7,179 nt of DNA from an uncultured Fusobacterium sp. (GTDB taxonomy: Bacteria > Fusobacteriota > Fusobacteriia > Fusobacteriales > Fusobacteriaceae). The notes beneath the pieces are model-generated. The model was given only the letters and a program-made list of their open reading frames with translations. It was not told the DNA's origin and did not search any database. Shown here in pieces: positions 1 through 6,346 of this stretch; within the stretch, counting starts at the first letter, position 1, and every line of letters starts with the position of its first letter. Location: contig UQQO01000111.1 of NCBI GenBank assembly GCA_900543175.1, positions 1 to 7,179 of the forward strand, written 5' to 3'. The position numbers were made by a program, and so were the translations under genes.

Positions 1-9
1 CTTCTTCTC

Positions 10-66
10 TTGCAATTAAAAAAACATTATGCTAATATTGATTTATAGACAAAACTACAATAAATT
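10..66 (+). promoter_or_regulatory. possible promoter region of the thl-crt-hbd genes
   Basis: Two weak sigma-70-like pairs can be read and I cannot choose between them. The first is TTGCAA (10-15), a 17-bp spacer and TAATAT (33-38). The second is TTGATT (38-43), a 17-bp spacer and TAAATT (61-66). Each box matches consensus at about four of six bases. The window begins only 125 bases upstream of thl, so a better promoter or an upstream gene could lie outside it. Confidence 0.3.
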
Positions 67-83
67 TCAAATCTTTGGAATTT
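62..83. promoter_or_regulatory. imperfect palindrome in the thl leader, candidate operator
   Basis: The arms AAATTTCAAA (62-71) and TTTGGAATTT (74-83) are complementary at nine of ten positions plus one G-T pair, around a 2-base centre. The site lies between the possible promoter boxes and the thl ribosome binding site, where a repressor would act. The 2-base centre argues for a DNA site rather than an RNA hairpin. Its similarity to the palindrome before the GntR gene is weak, so the cognate regulator is unknown. Confidence 0.3.
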
Positions 84-125
84 CGGTTTTTAAGAATGAA
101 GATTAAGGAACGGAGGAATAAGATT

Positions 126-1307
126 ATGGCAAAAAAAATAGTTTTAGCAGGAGCATGTCGTACAGCAATCGGATCAATGGGAGGAGCTCTAAGTGGAGTT
201 GGAGCAGCAGATTTAGGAGCAACAGTTATTAAAGAAGCTTTAAACAGAGCTGGAGTACCAGCAGATAAAGTTGATCATGTTCTTATGGGATGTGTAATTC
301 AAGCTGGTTTAGGACAAAACGTAGCTCGTCAAGCATCTTTAAAAGCAGGATTACCTATTGAAACTCCTGCAGTAACAATCAACGTAGTTTGTGGATCAGG
401 ACTAAATGCAGTTAACATGGCAGCAAATATGATTCAAGCTGGAGAAGCTGATATCGTAGTAGCTGGAGGAACTGAAAACATGTCAGCAGCACCATACCTA
501 TTAAGAAAAGGACGTTATGGATACCGTTTAGGAAATGCTGAATTAGTAGACTCAATGGTAAATGATGCTCTATGGGATGCATTCAATAACTACCACATGG
601 GAATTACAGCAGAAAATATTTGTGATCAATGGGGATTAACTAGAGAACAATTAGACGAATTTGCAGCAGCAAGTCAACAAAAAGCTGTTAAAGCTCAAGA
701 AGAAGGAAAATTCGACGCTGAAATTGTTCCAGTTGTTATAAAAGGTAAAAAAGGAGATATCGTTGTATCTAAAGACGAAGGACCTAGAGCAGGAACTACT
801 GCTGAAGGAATTGCTAAATTAAAACCAGCATTCAAAAAAGATGGAATGGTTACAGCAGCTAACGCTTCAAGTATCAACGATGGTGCAGCAGCAATAGTTG
901 TTATGAGTGAAGAAAAAGCTAAAGAACTTGGTGTAACTCCAATGGCTACTTGGGTTGCAGGAGCATTAGGTGGAGTAGATCCATCAATCATGGGAATTGG
1001 ACCAGTTGCTTCTACAAGAAAAGTATTAGCTAAAACAGGAATGGAAATCAAAGACTTTGATCTTATCGAAGCAAACGAAGCTTTCGCAGCTCAATCACTT
1101 GCAGTAGGAAGAGATTTAGGATTTGATACTTCTAAACTTAATGTAAATGGAGGAGCAATAGCTCTTGGACACCCAGTTGGAGCTTCAGGATGTCGTATTC
1201 TAGTAACTCTTCTTCATGAAATGGCTAAGAGAGATGCTAAAACAGGTCTTGCTACACTTTGTATCGGTGGTGGAATGGGATGTTCTACTATCGTTAAGAG
1301 AGACTAA
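126..1307 (+). CDS. thl: acetyl-CoA acetyltransferase (biosynthetic-type thiolase)
   Basis: This cytosolic enzyme condenses two acetyl-CoA into acetoacetyl-CoA, the entry step of butyrate-type fermentation. It is 393 residues, the usual length for the family. The catalytic residues are all visible: nucleophilic Cys89 in VVCGSG, NEAF at 317-320, His349 in GHPVGASG, and Cys379 in the C-terminal CIGGGMGC motif. The start is ATG 126, preceded by GGAGG at 112-116. An upstream in-frame TTG at 75 would add 17 residues (MEFRFLRMK...) that match nothing in thiolases and lacks a ribosome binding site. Codons are strongly biased (GGA for Gly, GCA/GCT for Ala, CGT among Arg), as expected for a highly expressed fermentation gene. 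It is the first visible gene of a thl-crt-hbd set. A degradative 3-ketoacyl-CoA thiolase is the alternative, but the length and neighbours favour the short-chain acetyl-CoA enzyme. Confidence 0.95.
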   Translation: MAKKIVLAGACRTAIGSMGGALSGVGAADLGATVIKEALNRAGVPADKVDHVLMGCVIQAGLGQNVARQASLKAGLPIETPAVTINVVCGSGLNAVNMAANMIQAGEADIVVAGGTENMSAAPYLLRKGRYGYRLGNAELVDSMVNDALWDAFNNYHMGITAENICDQWGLTREQLDEFAAASQQKAVKAQEEGKFDAEIVPVVIKGKKGDIVVSKDEGPRAGTTAEGIAKLKPAFKKDGMVTAANASSINDGAAAIVVMSEEKAKELGVTPMATWVAGALGGVDPSIMGIGPVASTRKVLAKTGMEIKDFDLIEANEAFAAQSLAVGRDLGFDTSKLNVNGGAIALGHPVGASGCRILVTLLHEMAKRDAKTGLATLCIGGGMGCSTIVKRD

Positions 1308-1342
1308 TTTTATTCCCTTAATATAAGAAAAATATAATTTTA

Positions 1343-1361
1343 GGTGGGGATTATCCCCACC
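1343..1361 (+). other. perfect GC-rich hairpin between thl and crt
   Basis: GGTGGGGA (1343-1350) and TCCCCACC (1354-1361) form a perfect 8-bp stem with a TTA loop, standing out in very AT-rich DNA. The sequence after it (CTTAATACTG) has no T-tract, so it is not a standard intrinsic terminator. It may protect the thl message from 3' exonucleases, mark a processing point, or cause partial termination so that thl is made in excess over crt and hbd. The structure is seen directly; its role is inferred. Confidence 0.6.
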
Positions 1362-1401
1362 CTTAATACTGATAATACTGAATTATTAGGAGGTAATTGT
1401 A

Positions 1402-2178
1402 ATGAATTTCATAACATATGAACAAGACGGTTTTGTTGGTGTAATAACTATCAATCGTCCAAAAGCACTAAACGCTTTAAATAGCGATGTTTTAAAAGAA
1501 CTAAATGCTTGTTTAGATGGAATTAATCTAGAAACTACAAGAGCTCTTATCCTTACTGGAGCTGGAGAAAAATCATTTGTTGCTGGTGCTGACATCGGAG
1601 AAATGAGTACTTTAACTAAAGCTGAAGGAGAAGCTTTCGGAAAAATCGGAAACGATGTATTTAGAAAACTTGAAACTTTCCCTATCCCTGTAATAGCAGC
1701 AATCAACGGATTTGCTCTAGGTGGAGGATGTGAAATCTCTATGAGTTGCGATATCAGAATTTGTTCTGAAAACGCAGTATTCGGACAACCAGAAGTAGGT
1801 TTAGGAATTACTCCAGGATTTGGAGGAACTCAAAGACTTGCTCGTATCATAGGTGTTGGAAAAGCTAAAGAGATGATCTATGCAGCAACTAATGTTAAAG
1901 CTGAAGAAGCTTATAGAATAGGATTAGTAAATGCAGTTTATCCATTAGAAGAATTAATGCCAGCAGCTAAAAAATTAGCTGGAAAAATAGCTAAAAATGC
2001 TCCAATAGCAGTTCGTGCTTGTAAAAAAGCTATCAACGAAGGATTAGATGCTGTTATGGATGAAGCTATCGTTATAGAAGAAAAATTATTTGGAAGCTGT
2101 TTTGAAACAGAAGACCAAAAAGAAGGAATGAAAGCATTCTTAGAAAAAAGAAAAGTTGAAGGATTCCAAAACAAATAA
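1402..2178 (+). CDS. crt: 3-hydroxybutyryl-CoA dehydratase (crotonase, enoyl-CoA hydratase family)
   Basis: This enzyme reversibly dehydrates 3-hydroxybutyryl-CoA to crotonyl-CoA, following Hbd in the butyrate pathway. It is a single crotonase-fold domain of 258 residues, normal for the short hydratases. Oxyanion-hole segments are visible as AGADI (61-65) and ALGGGC (105-110). The two acid/base glutamates are Glu111 (GGGCEISMSCD) and Glu131 (FGQPEVGLGITPGFGGTQRL), both present, which supports hydratase rather than isomerase or hydrolase activity. The start ATG follows a full AGGAGGT at 1388-1394. It lies 94 nt after thl with a strong hairpin between them, and 80 nt before hbd. The thiolase and Hbd neighbours support the short-chain crotonase assignment; broader chain-length use cannot be excluded from sequence. 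Confidence 0.93.
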   Translation: MNFITYEQDGFVGVITINRPKALNALNSDVLKELNACLDGINLETTRALILTGAGEKSFVAGADIGEMSTLTKAEGEAFGKIGNDVFRKLETFPIPVIAAINGFALGGGCEISMSCDIRICSENAVFGQPEVGLGITPGFGGTQRLARIIGVGKAKEMIYAATNVKAEEAYRIGLVNAVYPLEELMPAAKKLAGKIAKNAPIAVRACKKAINEGLDAVMDEAIVIEEKLFGSCFETEDQKEGMKAFLEKRKVEGFQNK

Positions 2179-2184
2179 TTTAAG

Positions 2185-2223
2185 AATCTAATTTTTTTAG
2201 AGGATAATCTTACCCTCAGATTT
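2185..2223 (+). other. possible branched hairpin between crt and hbd
   Basis: GAGG (2200-2203) can pair with CCTC (2214-2217), and AATCT (2185-2189) with AGATT (2218-2222), leaving an asymmetric T-rich bulge at 2190-2199. A competing small hairpin, TCTA with TAGA around the T-run, is also possible. The fold is much weaker than the thl-crt hairpin and no T-tract follows it. It occupies the equivalent place in the next gap, so it may have a similar message-stability or attenuation role, but I hold this loosely. Confidence 0.3.
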
Positions 2224-2258
2224 ATATAAGATCAAATGAAATTTTAGGAGGATGTAAA

Positions 2259-3098
2259 ATGAAAGTAGGAGTAATCGGTGCAGGAACTATGGGTTCTGGT
2301 ATAGCACAAACATTTGCACAAACAGAAGGATACGAAGTAGTACTTTGTGATATTAATGCTGAATTCGCAGCAAGAGGAAAAGCTAAAATAGCTAAAGGAT
2401 TCGAAAGAATGATAGCTAAAGGAAAAATGGATCAAGCTACTGTTGATGCTGTATTAGCAAAAATAACTACTGGAACTAAAGATATTTGTGGAGATTGCGA
2501 CTTAATAATTGAAGCAGCTTTAGAAAACATGGAAATCAAAAAACAAACTTTCAAAGAACTAGATGGAATTTGCAAACCAGAAGCAATATTTGCAACTAAT
2601 ACATCTTCTCTATCTATAACTGAAATTGGTGCAGGACTTAACAGACCAGTTATCGGAATGCACTTCTTCAACCCAGTACCTGTTATGAAACTTGTAGAAG
2701 TTATTGCAGGACTTAACACTCCAGCAGAAGTTGTTGACAAAATCAAAGCTATCTCTGAAGAAATTGGTAAAGTACCAGTTCAAGTAGAAGAAGAAGCAGG
2801 ATTCGTTGTAAACAGAGTATTAATCCCTATGATCAACGAAGCAGTTGGAATCTTAGCTGACGGTGTTGCATCAGCTGAAGGAATCGACAATGCAATGAAA
2901 CTTGGAGCTAACCACCCAATGGGACCTCTAGCTCTTGGAGACTTAATTGGACTAGATGTATGTCTAGCTATCATGGAAGTTCTTTACAATGAATTTGGAG
3001 ATTCTAAATACAGACCTCATCCATTACTAAGAAAAATGGTTAGAGGAGGAAAACTTGGTAGAAAAACTGGAGAAGGATTCTTCAACTACGCAAAATAA
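2259..3098 (+). CDS. hbd: 3-hydroxybutyryl-CoA dehydrogenase
   Basis: This cytosolic enzyme reduces acetoacetyl-CoA to 3-hydroxybutyryl-CoA with NAD(P)H, linking thiolase to crotonase and reoxidising reduced cofactor. It is 279 residues, typical of the stand-alone family. The N-terminal Rossmann domain has GAGTMGSG (7-14), and Asp31 at the end of strand 2 (VVLCDIN) favours NADH. Active-site positions are Ser116/Ser117 in NTSSLSITE, His135 in [14 protein letters not shown] and Asn185 in [10 protein letters not shown]. The C-terminal helical domain ends with the familiar [17 protein letters not shown] (2246-2251) sets the start. It is the last gene of the set and is followed by two terminators. 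The fused FadB-type multifunctional protein is ruled out by length. Confidence 0.95.
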   Translation: MKVGVIGAGTMGSGIAQTFAQTEGYEVVLCDINAEFAARGKAKIAKGFERMIAKGKMDQATVDAVLAKITTGTKDICGDCDLIIEAALENMEIKKQTFKELDGICKPEAIFATNTSSLSITEIGAGLNRPVIGMHFFNPVPVMKLVEVIAGLNTPAEVVDKIKAISEEIGKVPVQVEEEAGFVVNRVLIPMINEAVGILADGVASAEGIDNAMKLGANHPMGPLALGDLIGLDVCLAIMEVLYNEFGDSKYRPHPLLRKMVRGGKLGRKTGEGFFNYAK

Positions 3099-3110
3099 TT
3101 CAGTAATTAA

Positions 3111-3139
3111 AACAGCTCTATTTATAGGGCTGTTTTTTT
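3111..3139 (+). terminator. intrinsic terminator of hbd
   Basis: AACAGCTCTA (3111-3120) pairs with TAGGGCTGTT (3125-3134), giving ten pairs with one G-U around a TTTA loop. A run of seven T (3133-3139) follows at once. It lies 12 nt after the hbd stop codon. Confidence 0.9.
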
Positions 3140-3177
3140 ATAGATGATATTAGTAAAAAAATAAATAAATTTTCAAG

Positions 3178-3210
3178 TAACTCCAGTAATTTTTGCTGGA
3201 GTTATTTTAT
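3178..3210 (+). terminator. second, tandem terminator after hbd
   Basis: TAACTCCAG (3178-3186) pairs perfectly with CTGGAGTTA (3196-3204) around a T-rich loop and is followed by TTTTATT. It backs up the first terminator and insulates the downstream GntR gene from the strongly transcribed fermentation genes. The A-rich sequence on its left gives only a poor T-tract in the other direction. Confidence 0.75.
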
Positions 3211-3317
3211 TGCTACGAATTATTTTTTTAAGGTATAAACTAATAAAAGATATATTCTTTAAAAATAGAAAAAAATTATCATTTTATAAAAAAAAGAAAG
3301 CTATTTTTTTAAAATAT

Positions 3318-3346
3318 TTGTGTGTTTTAAAGAGATGTGTTATAAT
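3318..3346 (+). promoter_or_regulatory. promoter of the GntR-family regulator gene
   Basis: The -10 is a perfect TATAAT (3341-3346) preceded by TGT, an extended -10 (TGn). A TTGTGT (3318-3323) sits exactly 17 bp upstream as a partial -35. The flanking DNA at 3211-3317 is extremely A/T-rich and holds no gene or other feature that I can recognise beyond possible UP-element-like tracts. Confidence 0.75.
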
Positions 3347-3367
3347 AAATATCAAAGATATTTATTA
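3343..3367. promoter_or_regulatory. perfect inverted repeat at the -10/start, probable operator
   Basis: TAATAAATATC (3343-3353) and GATATTTATTA (3357-3367) are perfectly complementary 11-base arms around AAA. The site begins inside the -10 hexamer and runs across the predicted transcription start, ending just before the ribosome binding site. GntR-family proteins bind as dimers to palindromes of about this size and commonly repress themselves, so autoregulation is the simplest reading. The sequence is AT-rich, which lowers its specificity somewhat. Confidence 0.55.
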
Positions 3368-3382
3368 AAGAGAGGTAATAAT

Positions 3383-4060
3383 ATGAAGATTTATAATAAT
3401 ATTATGGGGAAAACAAGTTTTAGTTTTGCATATAGAATATTAAAAGAAAATATCTTGAGACTTGATATGAAGCCTGGTGAAGAAATAAAAGAGTTTGAGT
3501 TATTAGCAACATTAGGAATGAGTCGTACACCTGTAAGAGAAGCTCTTATTCTTCTAAAGCATGAGGGATTAGTGGAAAATATTCAAAATGGAACTTATAT
3601 TTCAAAAATAGATAAAGAGAAATTTAAAGACGGAACATTGATGAGAATGGCAATAGAGGAGAAAATTCTTTTAAAAGCTTGTGACTATTTTCCAGAGGAA
3701 TATTTAGAAAAACTTAAAAAGAATTTAGAAAAACAAAACTATATTCTAAAAACTTCAAGAGATTATATTGAATTTCGTAATGTAGATCTAGAGTTTCATC
3801 AAATAATTTTTGAGGGAGTTGGACATAAAAATCTATTTACATTTATGACAGATGGATTTTTAGATTATCAAAGAATGGGAGTAATGTTCTGTGTAGATAA
3901 AATTAGAGATGATTTTGTTTTTCAAGGACATAAGGAGTTTTTTAATATTATTAAAGAGAAGAAAAAAGATGAAGTTATACCAACACTTACTGCACACCTA
4001 AATCGTTTAATTGAAAAATTTGATGATATTGCCTCTGAACATCCATATTATTTTAAATAA
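3383..4060 (+). CDS. GntR-family transcriptional regulator, FadR/FCD subfamily
   Basis: This is a DNA-binding regulator of 225 residues with the standard two-domain layout. The N-terminal winged helix-turn-helix spans about 12-75 and includes LDMKPGEEIKEFELLATLGM, then SRTPVREALILLKHEGLV. The C-terminal all-helical FCD effector domain spans about 80-215. The four positions that usually bind a metal in FCD domains are present: Asp135 and His139 (VDLEFH), His183 (QGHKEF) and His205 (LTAHLNR), so an organic-acid ligand held at a metal is likely. ATG 3383 is chosen because AGAGAGGT (3369-3376) precedes it; an earlier in-frame GTG at 3320 would put the promoter inside the gene. It has its own promoter, palindrome and terminator. 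Its position beside thl-crt-hbd suggests, but does not prove, that it senses a fermentation or fatty-acid metabolite. No specific symbol can be assigned. Confidence 0.88.
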   Translation: MKIYNNIMGKTSFSFAYRILKENILRLDMKPGEEIKEFELLATLGMSRTPVREALILLKHEGLVENIQNGTYISKIDKEKFKDGTLMRMAIEEKILLKACDYFPEEYLEKLKKNLEKQNYILKTSRDYIEFRNVDLEFHQIIFEGVGHKNLFTFMTDGFLDYQRMGVMFCVDKIRDDFVFQGHKEFFNIIKEKKKDEVIPTLTAHLNRLIEKFDDIASEHPYYFK

Positions 4061-4070
4061 AATATTTTAT

Positions 4071-4101
4071 AAGAGAGAGTTCACCTTGAATTCTCTTTTT
4101 T
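4071..4101 (+). terminator. terminator of the GntR-family gene
   Basis: AAGAGAGAGTTC (4071-4082) pairs with GAATTCTCTTTT (4088-4099), with two G-U pairs, around ACCTT; the T-run 4096-4101 forms the tail. It lies just after the GntR stop codon and faces the minus-strand operon. Confidence 0.75.
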
Positions 4102-4130
4102 ATTATTTTATTTAATTTTAATTTAATATT

Positions 4131-4176
4131 AAAAAAAATAAAAGGACTGAATCTCTTAAATATATCCAGTCTCTTT
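4131..4176 (-). terminator. terminator of the minus-strand ATPase operon
   Basis: AAAGGACTG (4141-4149) pairs with CAGTCTCTTT (4167-4176), leaving one bulged base and a 17-base loop. On the minus strand the stem is followed by TTTTATTTTTTTT (complement of 4131-4143). It lies 29 nt past the stop of the last minus-strand gene. Together with the GntR terminator it separates the two converging units. Confidence 0.65.
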
Positions 4177-4204
4177 CATTTTATATTCAATTAACAAAAC
4201 TCAC

Positions 4205-5050
4205 TTAGTTTTTTAAACTTTCAGCTAATTTTTCAAATCCTAACTCTTGAAATAACTGCTTTTCAGCAACAGATGGAATCTCCTTTCTTCCAATAGCATT
4301 TACAACTCTCTTATCAAAAGGGACTTTTACTGAAACCTCAAACCCTTTATCTTTTAAAAACTCCTCTATCTTATTAACCATCTCAAGTGATAGATCATAT
4401 TTATTTATAACAAAATATGGTTTTATTCTAAATCTCTCTATTAGCTCCAATACCCTTTCTAAGTCGTGTAGCCCAGAGAGAGTAGGCTCTGTTACAATAA
4501 CAGCTTTCTTTACCCCAGTTAATGAGCTTATAACATTACAAGCCACTCCAGGAGCACCATCTAAAAGAATATATTTTTTATTCTCATTTTGAGCTATCTT
4601 TTTAGCTTTTTTTCTCACTTCAGCCACTAATTTACCAGAGTTTTCCTCTCCAGGAAAAAGACAAGCATGAACCATCTTTCCATATTTAGTTTCAGAAACA
4701 TAGATCTCCCCAGCTTCATTGTCCACCATTTTAATAGCTCCCACAGGGCAAACATACTCACAGATACTACAGCTTTCACATTTTTTAGGATTTTCTATTG
4801 CATCAAATCTACAAACTTCATAGCATCTTCCACATTCAATACAAAATTCCTTATCTAATTTAGCTTTTTTCATACCATAGAAACTCTCTTTTTCACTATT
4901 TTGTGGATTGAAAAGTATTTGAAGATTAGGAGCATCTACATCGCAATCACCAATAACTATATCTTGAAAATATGGTATTAATGAAGATGTAATTGTAGTT
5001 TTACCTGTTCCACCTTTTCCTGAAATCACTACTATCTCTTTAATTTCCAT
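4205..5050 (-). CDS. MinD/Mrp-like P-loop ATPase with inserted 2[4Fe-4S] ferredoxin domain (paralogue B)
   Basis: A cytosolic 281-residue ATPase of the SIMIBI/ParA-MinD class. It has the deviant Walker A GKGGTGKTT (11-19), a second acidic motif GDCDVDAPNL (34-43) and Walker B LLDGAPG (162-168). Between them sits a bacterial ferredoxin domain with two CX2CX2CX3C sets: Cys70/73/76/80 and Cys91/94/97/101, each expected to hold a [4Fe-4S] cluster. A further cysteine, Cys171, follows Walker B in PGVAC. The start overlaps the end of the preceding ATPase gene by 11 nt, with GAGG (5064-5061) before it, so the two are translationally coupled and probably form a heterodimer. Related ATPases load Fe-S clusters (Mrp/NBP35 class) or belong to the Desulfovibrio orange-protein complex; the NifX-like neighbours favour the latter. 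It is not a true MinD: no C-terminal amphipathic membrane helix is evident and no minC/minE is present. Confidence 0.88.
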   Translation of the reverse strand: MEIKEIVVISGKGGTGKTTITSSLIPYFQDIVIGDCDVDAPNLQILFNPQNSEKESFYGMKKAKLDKEFCIECGRCYEVCRFDAIENPKKCESCSICEYVCPVGAIKMVDNEAGEIYVSETKYGKMVHACLFPGEENSGKLVAEVRKKAKKIAQNENKKYILLDGAPGVACNVISSLTGVKKAVIVTEPTLSGLHDLERVLELIERFRIKPYFVINKYDLSLEMVNKIEEFLKDKGFEVSVKVPFDKRVVNAIGRKEIPSVAEKQLFQELGFEKLAESLKN

Positions 5051-5870
5051 AGCTTTTCACCCTCTTTAAAATAGTTTCAAAATTCTTTCTATACTCAGGT
5101 AGAGCCTCAGCTATTATCTCCCCTTTAGAATATGTTTCAGCAATTTTTCTATCAAATGGGATTGTTCCAATAACCTCAACTCCCTCATCTTCACAATATT
5201 TTTTTATAATATTCTCATCTTCATCAAATTTATTGATAACTACTCCAAAAGGAATTTTCATATCTCTCAATAGTTGAACTACTAGTTTCATATCACTTAA
5301 ACCAAAAGGAGATGGTTCAACAACAATAATTGCAAAATCTGCTACTTCCACAGCTGAAACAGTAGTACAAGCTGTTCCAGGTGGACAATCTATTAAGAAA
5401 TCCTTTTCTTCAGTATTTTTATAAATCTCTTTTATTATTTTAACTCCAGACATCTCACCAATATTTAATTTTCCATATTTATTTGTAGAGTTAAAATGTG
5501 TTTTTCCTGTAAAAATTTTTCCTATCTCCCTTTTCTTCCATGAGATAGCTCCATTTTTACAAACTATTTCACAACCTCCACAGTCGTGACAAGCTTCTCC
5601 AAAGACTATTACACGTTTTTTAGCTGGGATAATAGCATTAAATTTACAAAAATTTCCACACTCTCCACAAAGGTTACATTTTTCCATATTAACCTCTGGA
5701 AATCTTGTATAGACAGATTTTATATCCTCCACATTTCCTTTTAAGAAAATATGTGAATTTGGCTCTTCAATATCTGTATCTATGAGCAACATTTTTGATA
5801 TAAAGGCAAGGCTACTACTTACTGTTGTTTTACCAGTTCCTCCCTTACCACTTAAAACAGCTATCTTCAT
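5040..5870 (-). CDS. MinD/Mrp-like P-loop ATPase with inserted 2[4Fe-4S] ferredoxin domain (paralogue A)
   Basis: A 276-residue paralogue of the next gene with the same plan. Walker A is GKGGTGKTT (8-16), the second acidic motif is IDTDIEEPNSH (30-40), and Walker B is LIDCPPGTAC (159-168). Ferredoxin cysteines are Cys65/68/71/75 and Cys94/97/100/104. The two proteins differ consistently in signature residues (DTDIEEPN against DCDVDAPN, DCPPGT against DGAPGV), so they are distinct subfamilies, not a recent duplication. Start ATG 5870 has GAGGTG (5880-5875) and comes 11 nt after the stop of the second NifX-like gene. Family knowledge suggests ATP-dependent transfer or conformational gating of a metal-sulfur cluster, with the small NifX-like proteins as plausible clients; this is inference. 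No transmembrane segment or export signal is visible. Confidence 0.88.
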   Translation of the reverse strand: MKIAVLSGKGGTGKTTVSSSLAFISKMLLIDTDIEEPNSHIFLKGNVEDIKSVYTRFPEVNMEKCNLCGECGNFCKFNAIIPAKKRVIVFGEACHDCGGCEIVCKNGAISWKKREIGKIFTGKTHFNSTNKYGKLNIGEMSGVKIIKEIYKNTEEKDFLIDCPPGTACTTVSAVEVADFAIIVVEPSPFGLSDMKLVVQLLRDMKIPFGVVINKFDEDENIIKKYCEDEGVEVIGTIPFDRKIAETYSKGEIIAEALPEYRKNFETILKRVKSYGN

Positions 5871-5881
5871 AATTCACCTCA

Positions 5882-6250
5882 CTATGCCATTCTCAACCCT
5901 TGTGGCTTAGCTGAAAAATCAAATTTTTCAAGTTTATTTTCTTTATAATTTTTTAAAACTTCATCTACACTTTTTAACTCTCCCAATTTATATGTTGGGA
6001 TATCAAACTCTTCTATTAAAACAGCAGCTTTTGGTCCGATCTCTCCAGCTATTATCTCATCTATTCCTAAACTCATAAGATTTTTTACAACTTTAAGCCC
6101 TGCTCCAGTAGCCTCATCTTTTGCTTCATTTTCAATAATCTCATAATTATTATTTTCTGTATCTATTAAAATAAAGAAACTTGCTCTTCCAAATCTTCTA
6201 TCAACTTGTGATTTATAACTATTTTCCTCTAAACCTATTGCTATTTTCAT
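5882..6250 (-). CDS. NifX/NifB-type dinitrogenase iron-molybdenum cofactor domain protein, tail-less
   Basis: A small cytosolic protein of 122 residues made of a single Nitro_FeMo-Co (RNase H-like fold) domain. It opens with MKIAIGLEENSYKSQVDRRF, then GRASFFILID, and has the family GEIGPKAAVLIEEFDIPTY segment (69-87). Relatives bind Fe-Mo cofactor precursors (NifX, NafY, NifB C-terminus) or, in orange protein, a Mo-Cu-sulfide cluster. It has no cysteine at all, so any cluster would be held without Cys ligands, as in ORP. I start it at ATG 6250 after AGGAGGA (6260-6254); the 15 extra upstream residues of the open frame (MEFSFIFYKEILGGK) contain that ribosome site and run into a hairpin. It sits between the tailed homologue and the two ATPases, 11 nt before the first ATPase. 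The metal is unknown. Confidence 0.82.
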   Translation of the reverse strand: MKIAIGLEENSYKSQVDRRFGRASFFILIDTENNNYEIIENEAKDEATGAGLKVVKNLMSLGIDEIIAGEIGPKAAVLIEEFDIPTYKLGELKSVDEVLKNYKENKLEKFDFSAKPQGLRMA

Positions 6251-6275
6251 TTTTCCTCCTAAAATCTCTTTATAG

Positions 6276-6318
6276 AAAATAAAGCTGAACTCCAAGAAAA
6301 CTCTTGTTACTCAGCTTT
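6276..6318 (-). terminator. hairpin between the two NifX-like genes, possible partial terminator
   Basis: On the plus strand AAAGCTGA (6281-6288) pairs with TCAGCTTT (6311-6318). Inside it CAAGA (6293-6297) pairs with TCTTG (6302-6306) across a symmetric 4x4 internal loop. On the minus strand the outer arm runs into TTTATTTTC, a broken U-tract. The hairpin ends about 20 nt before the ribosome site of the next gene. It could reduce transcription into the second NifX-like gene and the ATPases, or stabilise the upstream message. Its TGTTACTCAGCTTT arm recurs, inverted, in the hairpin at 7135-7148. Confidence 0.55.
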
Positions 6319-6346
6319 ATCTCATCTTATTTAATAAAATTTAGTA

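Noticed and set aside
75..125. N-terminal extension of thiolase from TTG 75
   Set aside because: No ribosome site precedes it, it runs through the palindrome and the real AGGAGG-type site, and the 17 residues do not match thiolase N-termini.
1..125. Riboswitch or leader RNA before thl
   Set aside because: Apart from the short palindrome I see no multi-helix architecture or conserved riboswitch core in the available 125 bases.
695..1051. Minus-strand open frame of 118 codons inside thl, and similar frames inside crt and hbd
   Set aside because: These are antisense shadows of strongly codon-biased genes, with Ser/Ile/Pro-rich translations, no ribosome sites and no recognisable domain.
1310..1338. 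Possible internal promoter (TATAAT at 1333-1338) between thl and crt
   Set aside because: The -10 match is perfect, but the sequence 17 bp upstream (TTATTC) is a poor -35 and such hexamers are expected by chance in this AT-rich gap.
3320..3382. Longer GntR protein starting at GTG 3320
   Set aside because: It would place the TATAAT box and inverted repeat inside the coding region, and the extra residues precede a complete winged-helix domain with its own ribosome site.
4205..5870. Nitrogenase iron protein (NifH) or cell-division MinD
   Set aside because: The inserted 2x CX2CX2CX3C ferredoxin domain and lack of NifH cysteine pattern exclude NifH; the absence of minC/minE and of a C-terminal membrane helix argues against MinD.
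6251..6295. Longer second NifX-like protein starting at 6295
   Set aside because: The extension includes the AGGAGGA site and part of a hairpin; the conserved domain begins exactly at MKIAIG from ATG 6250.
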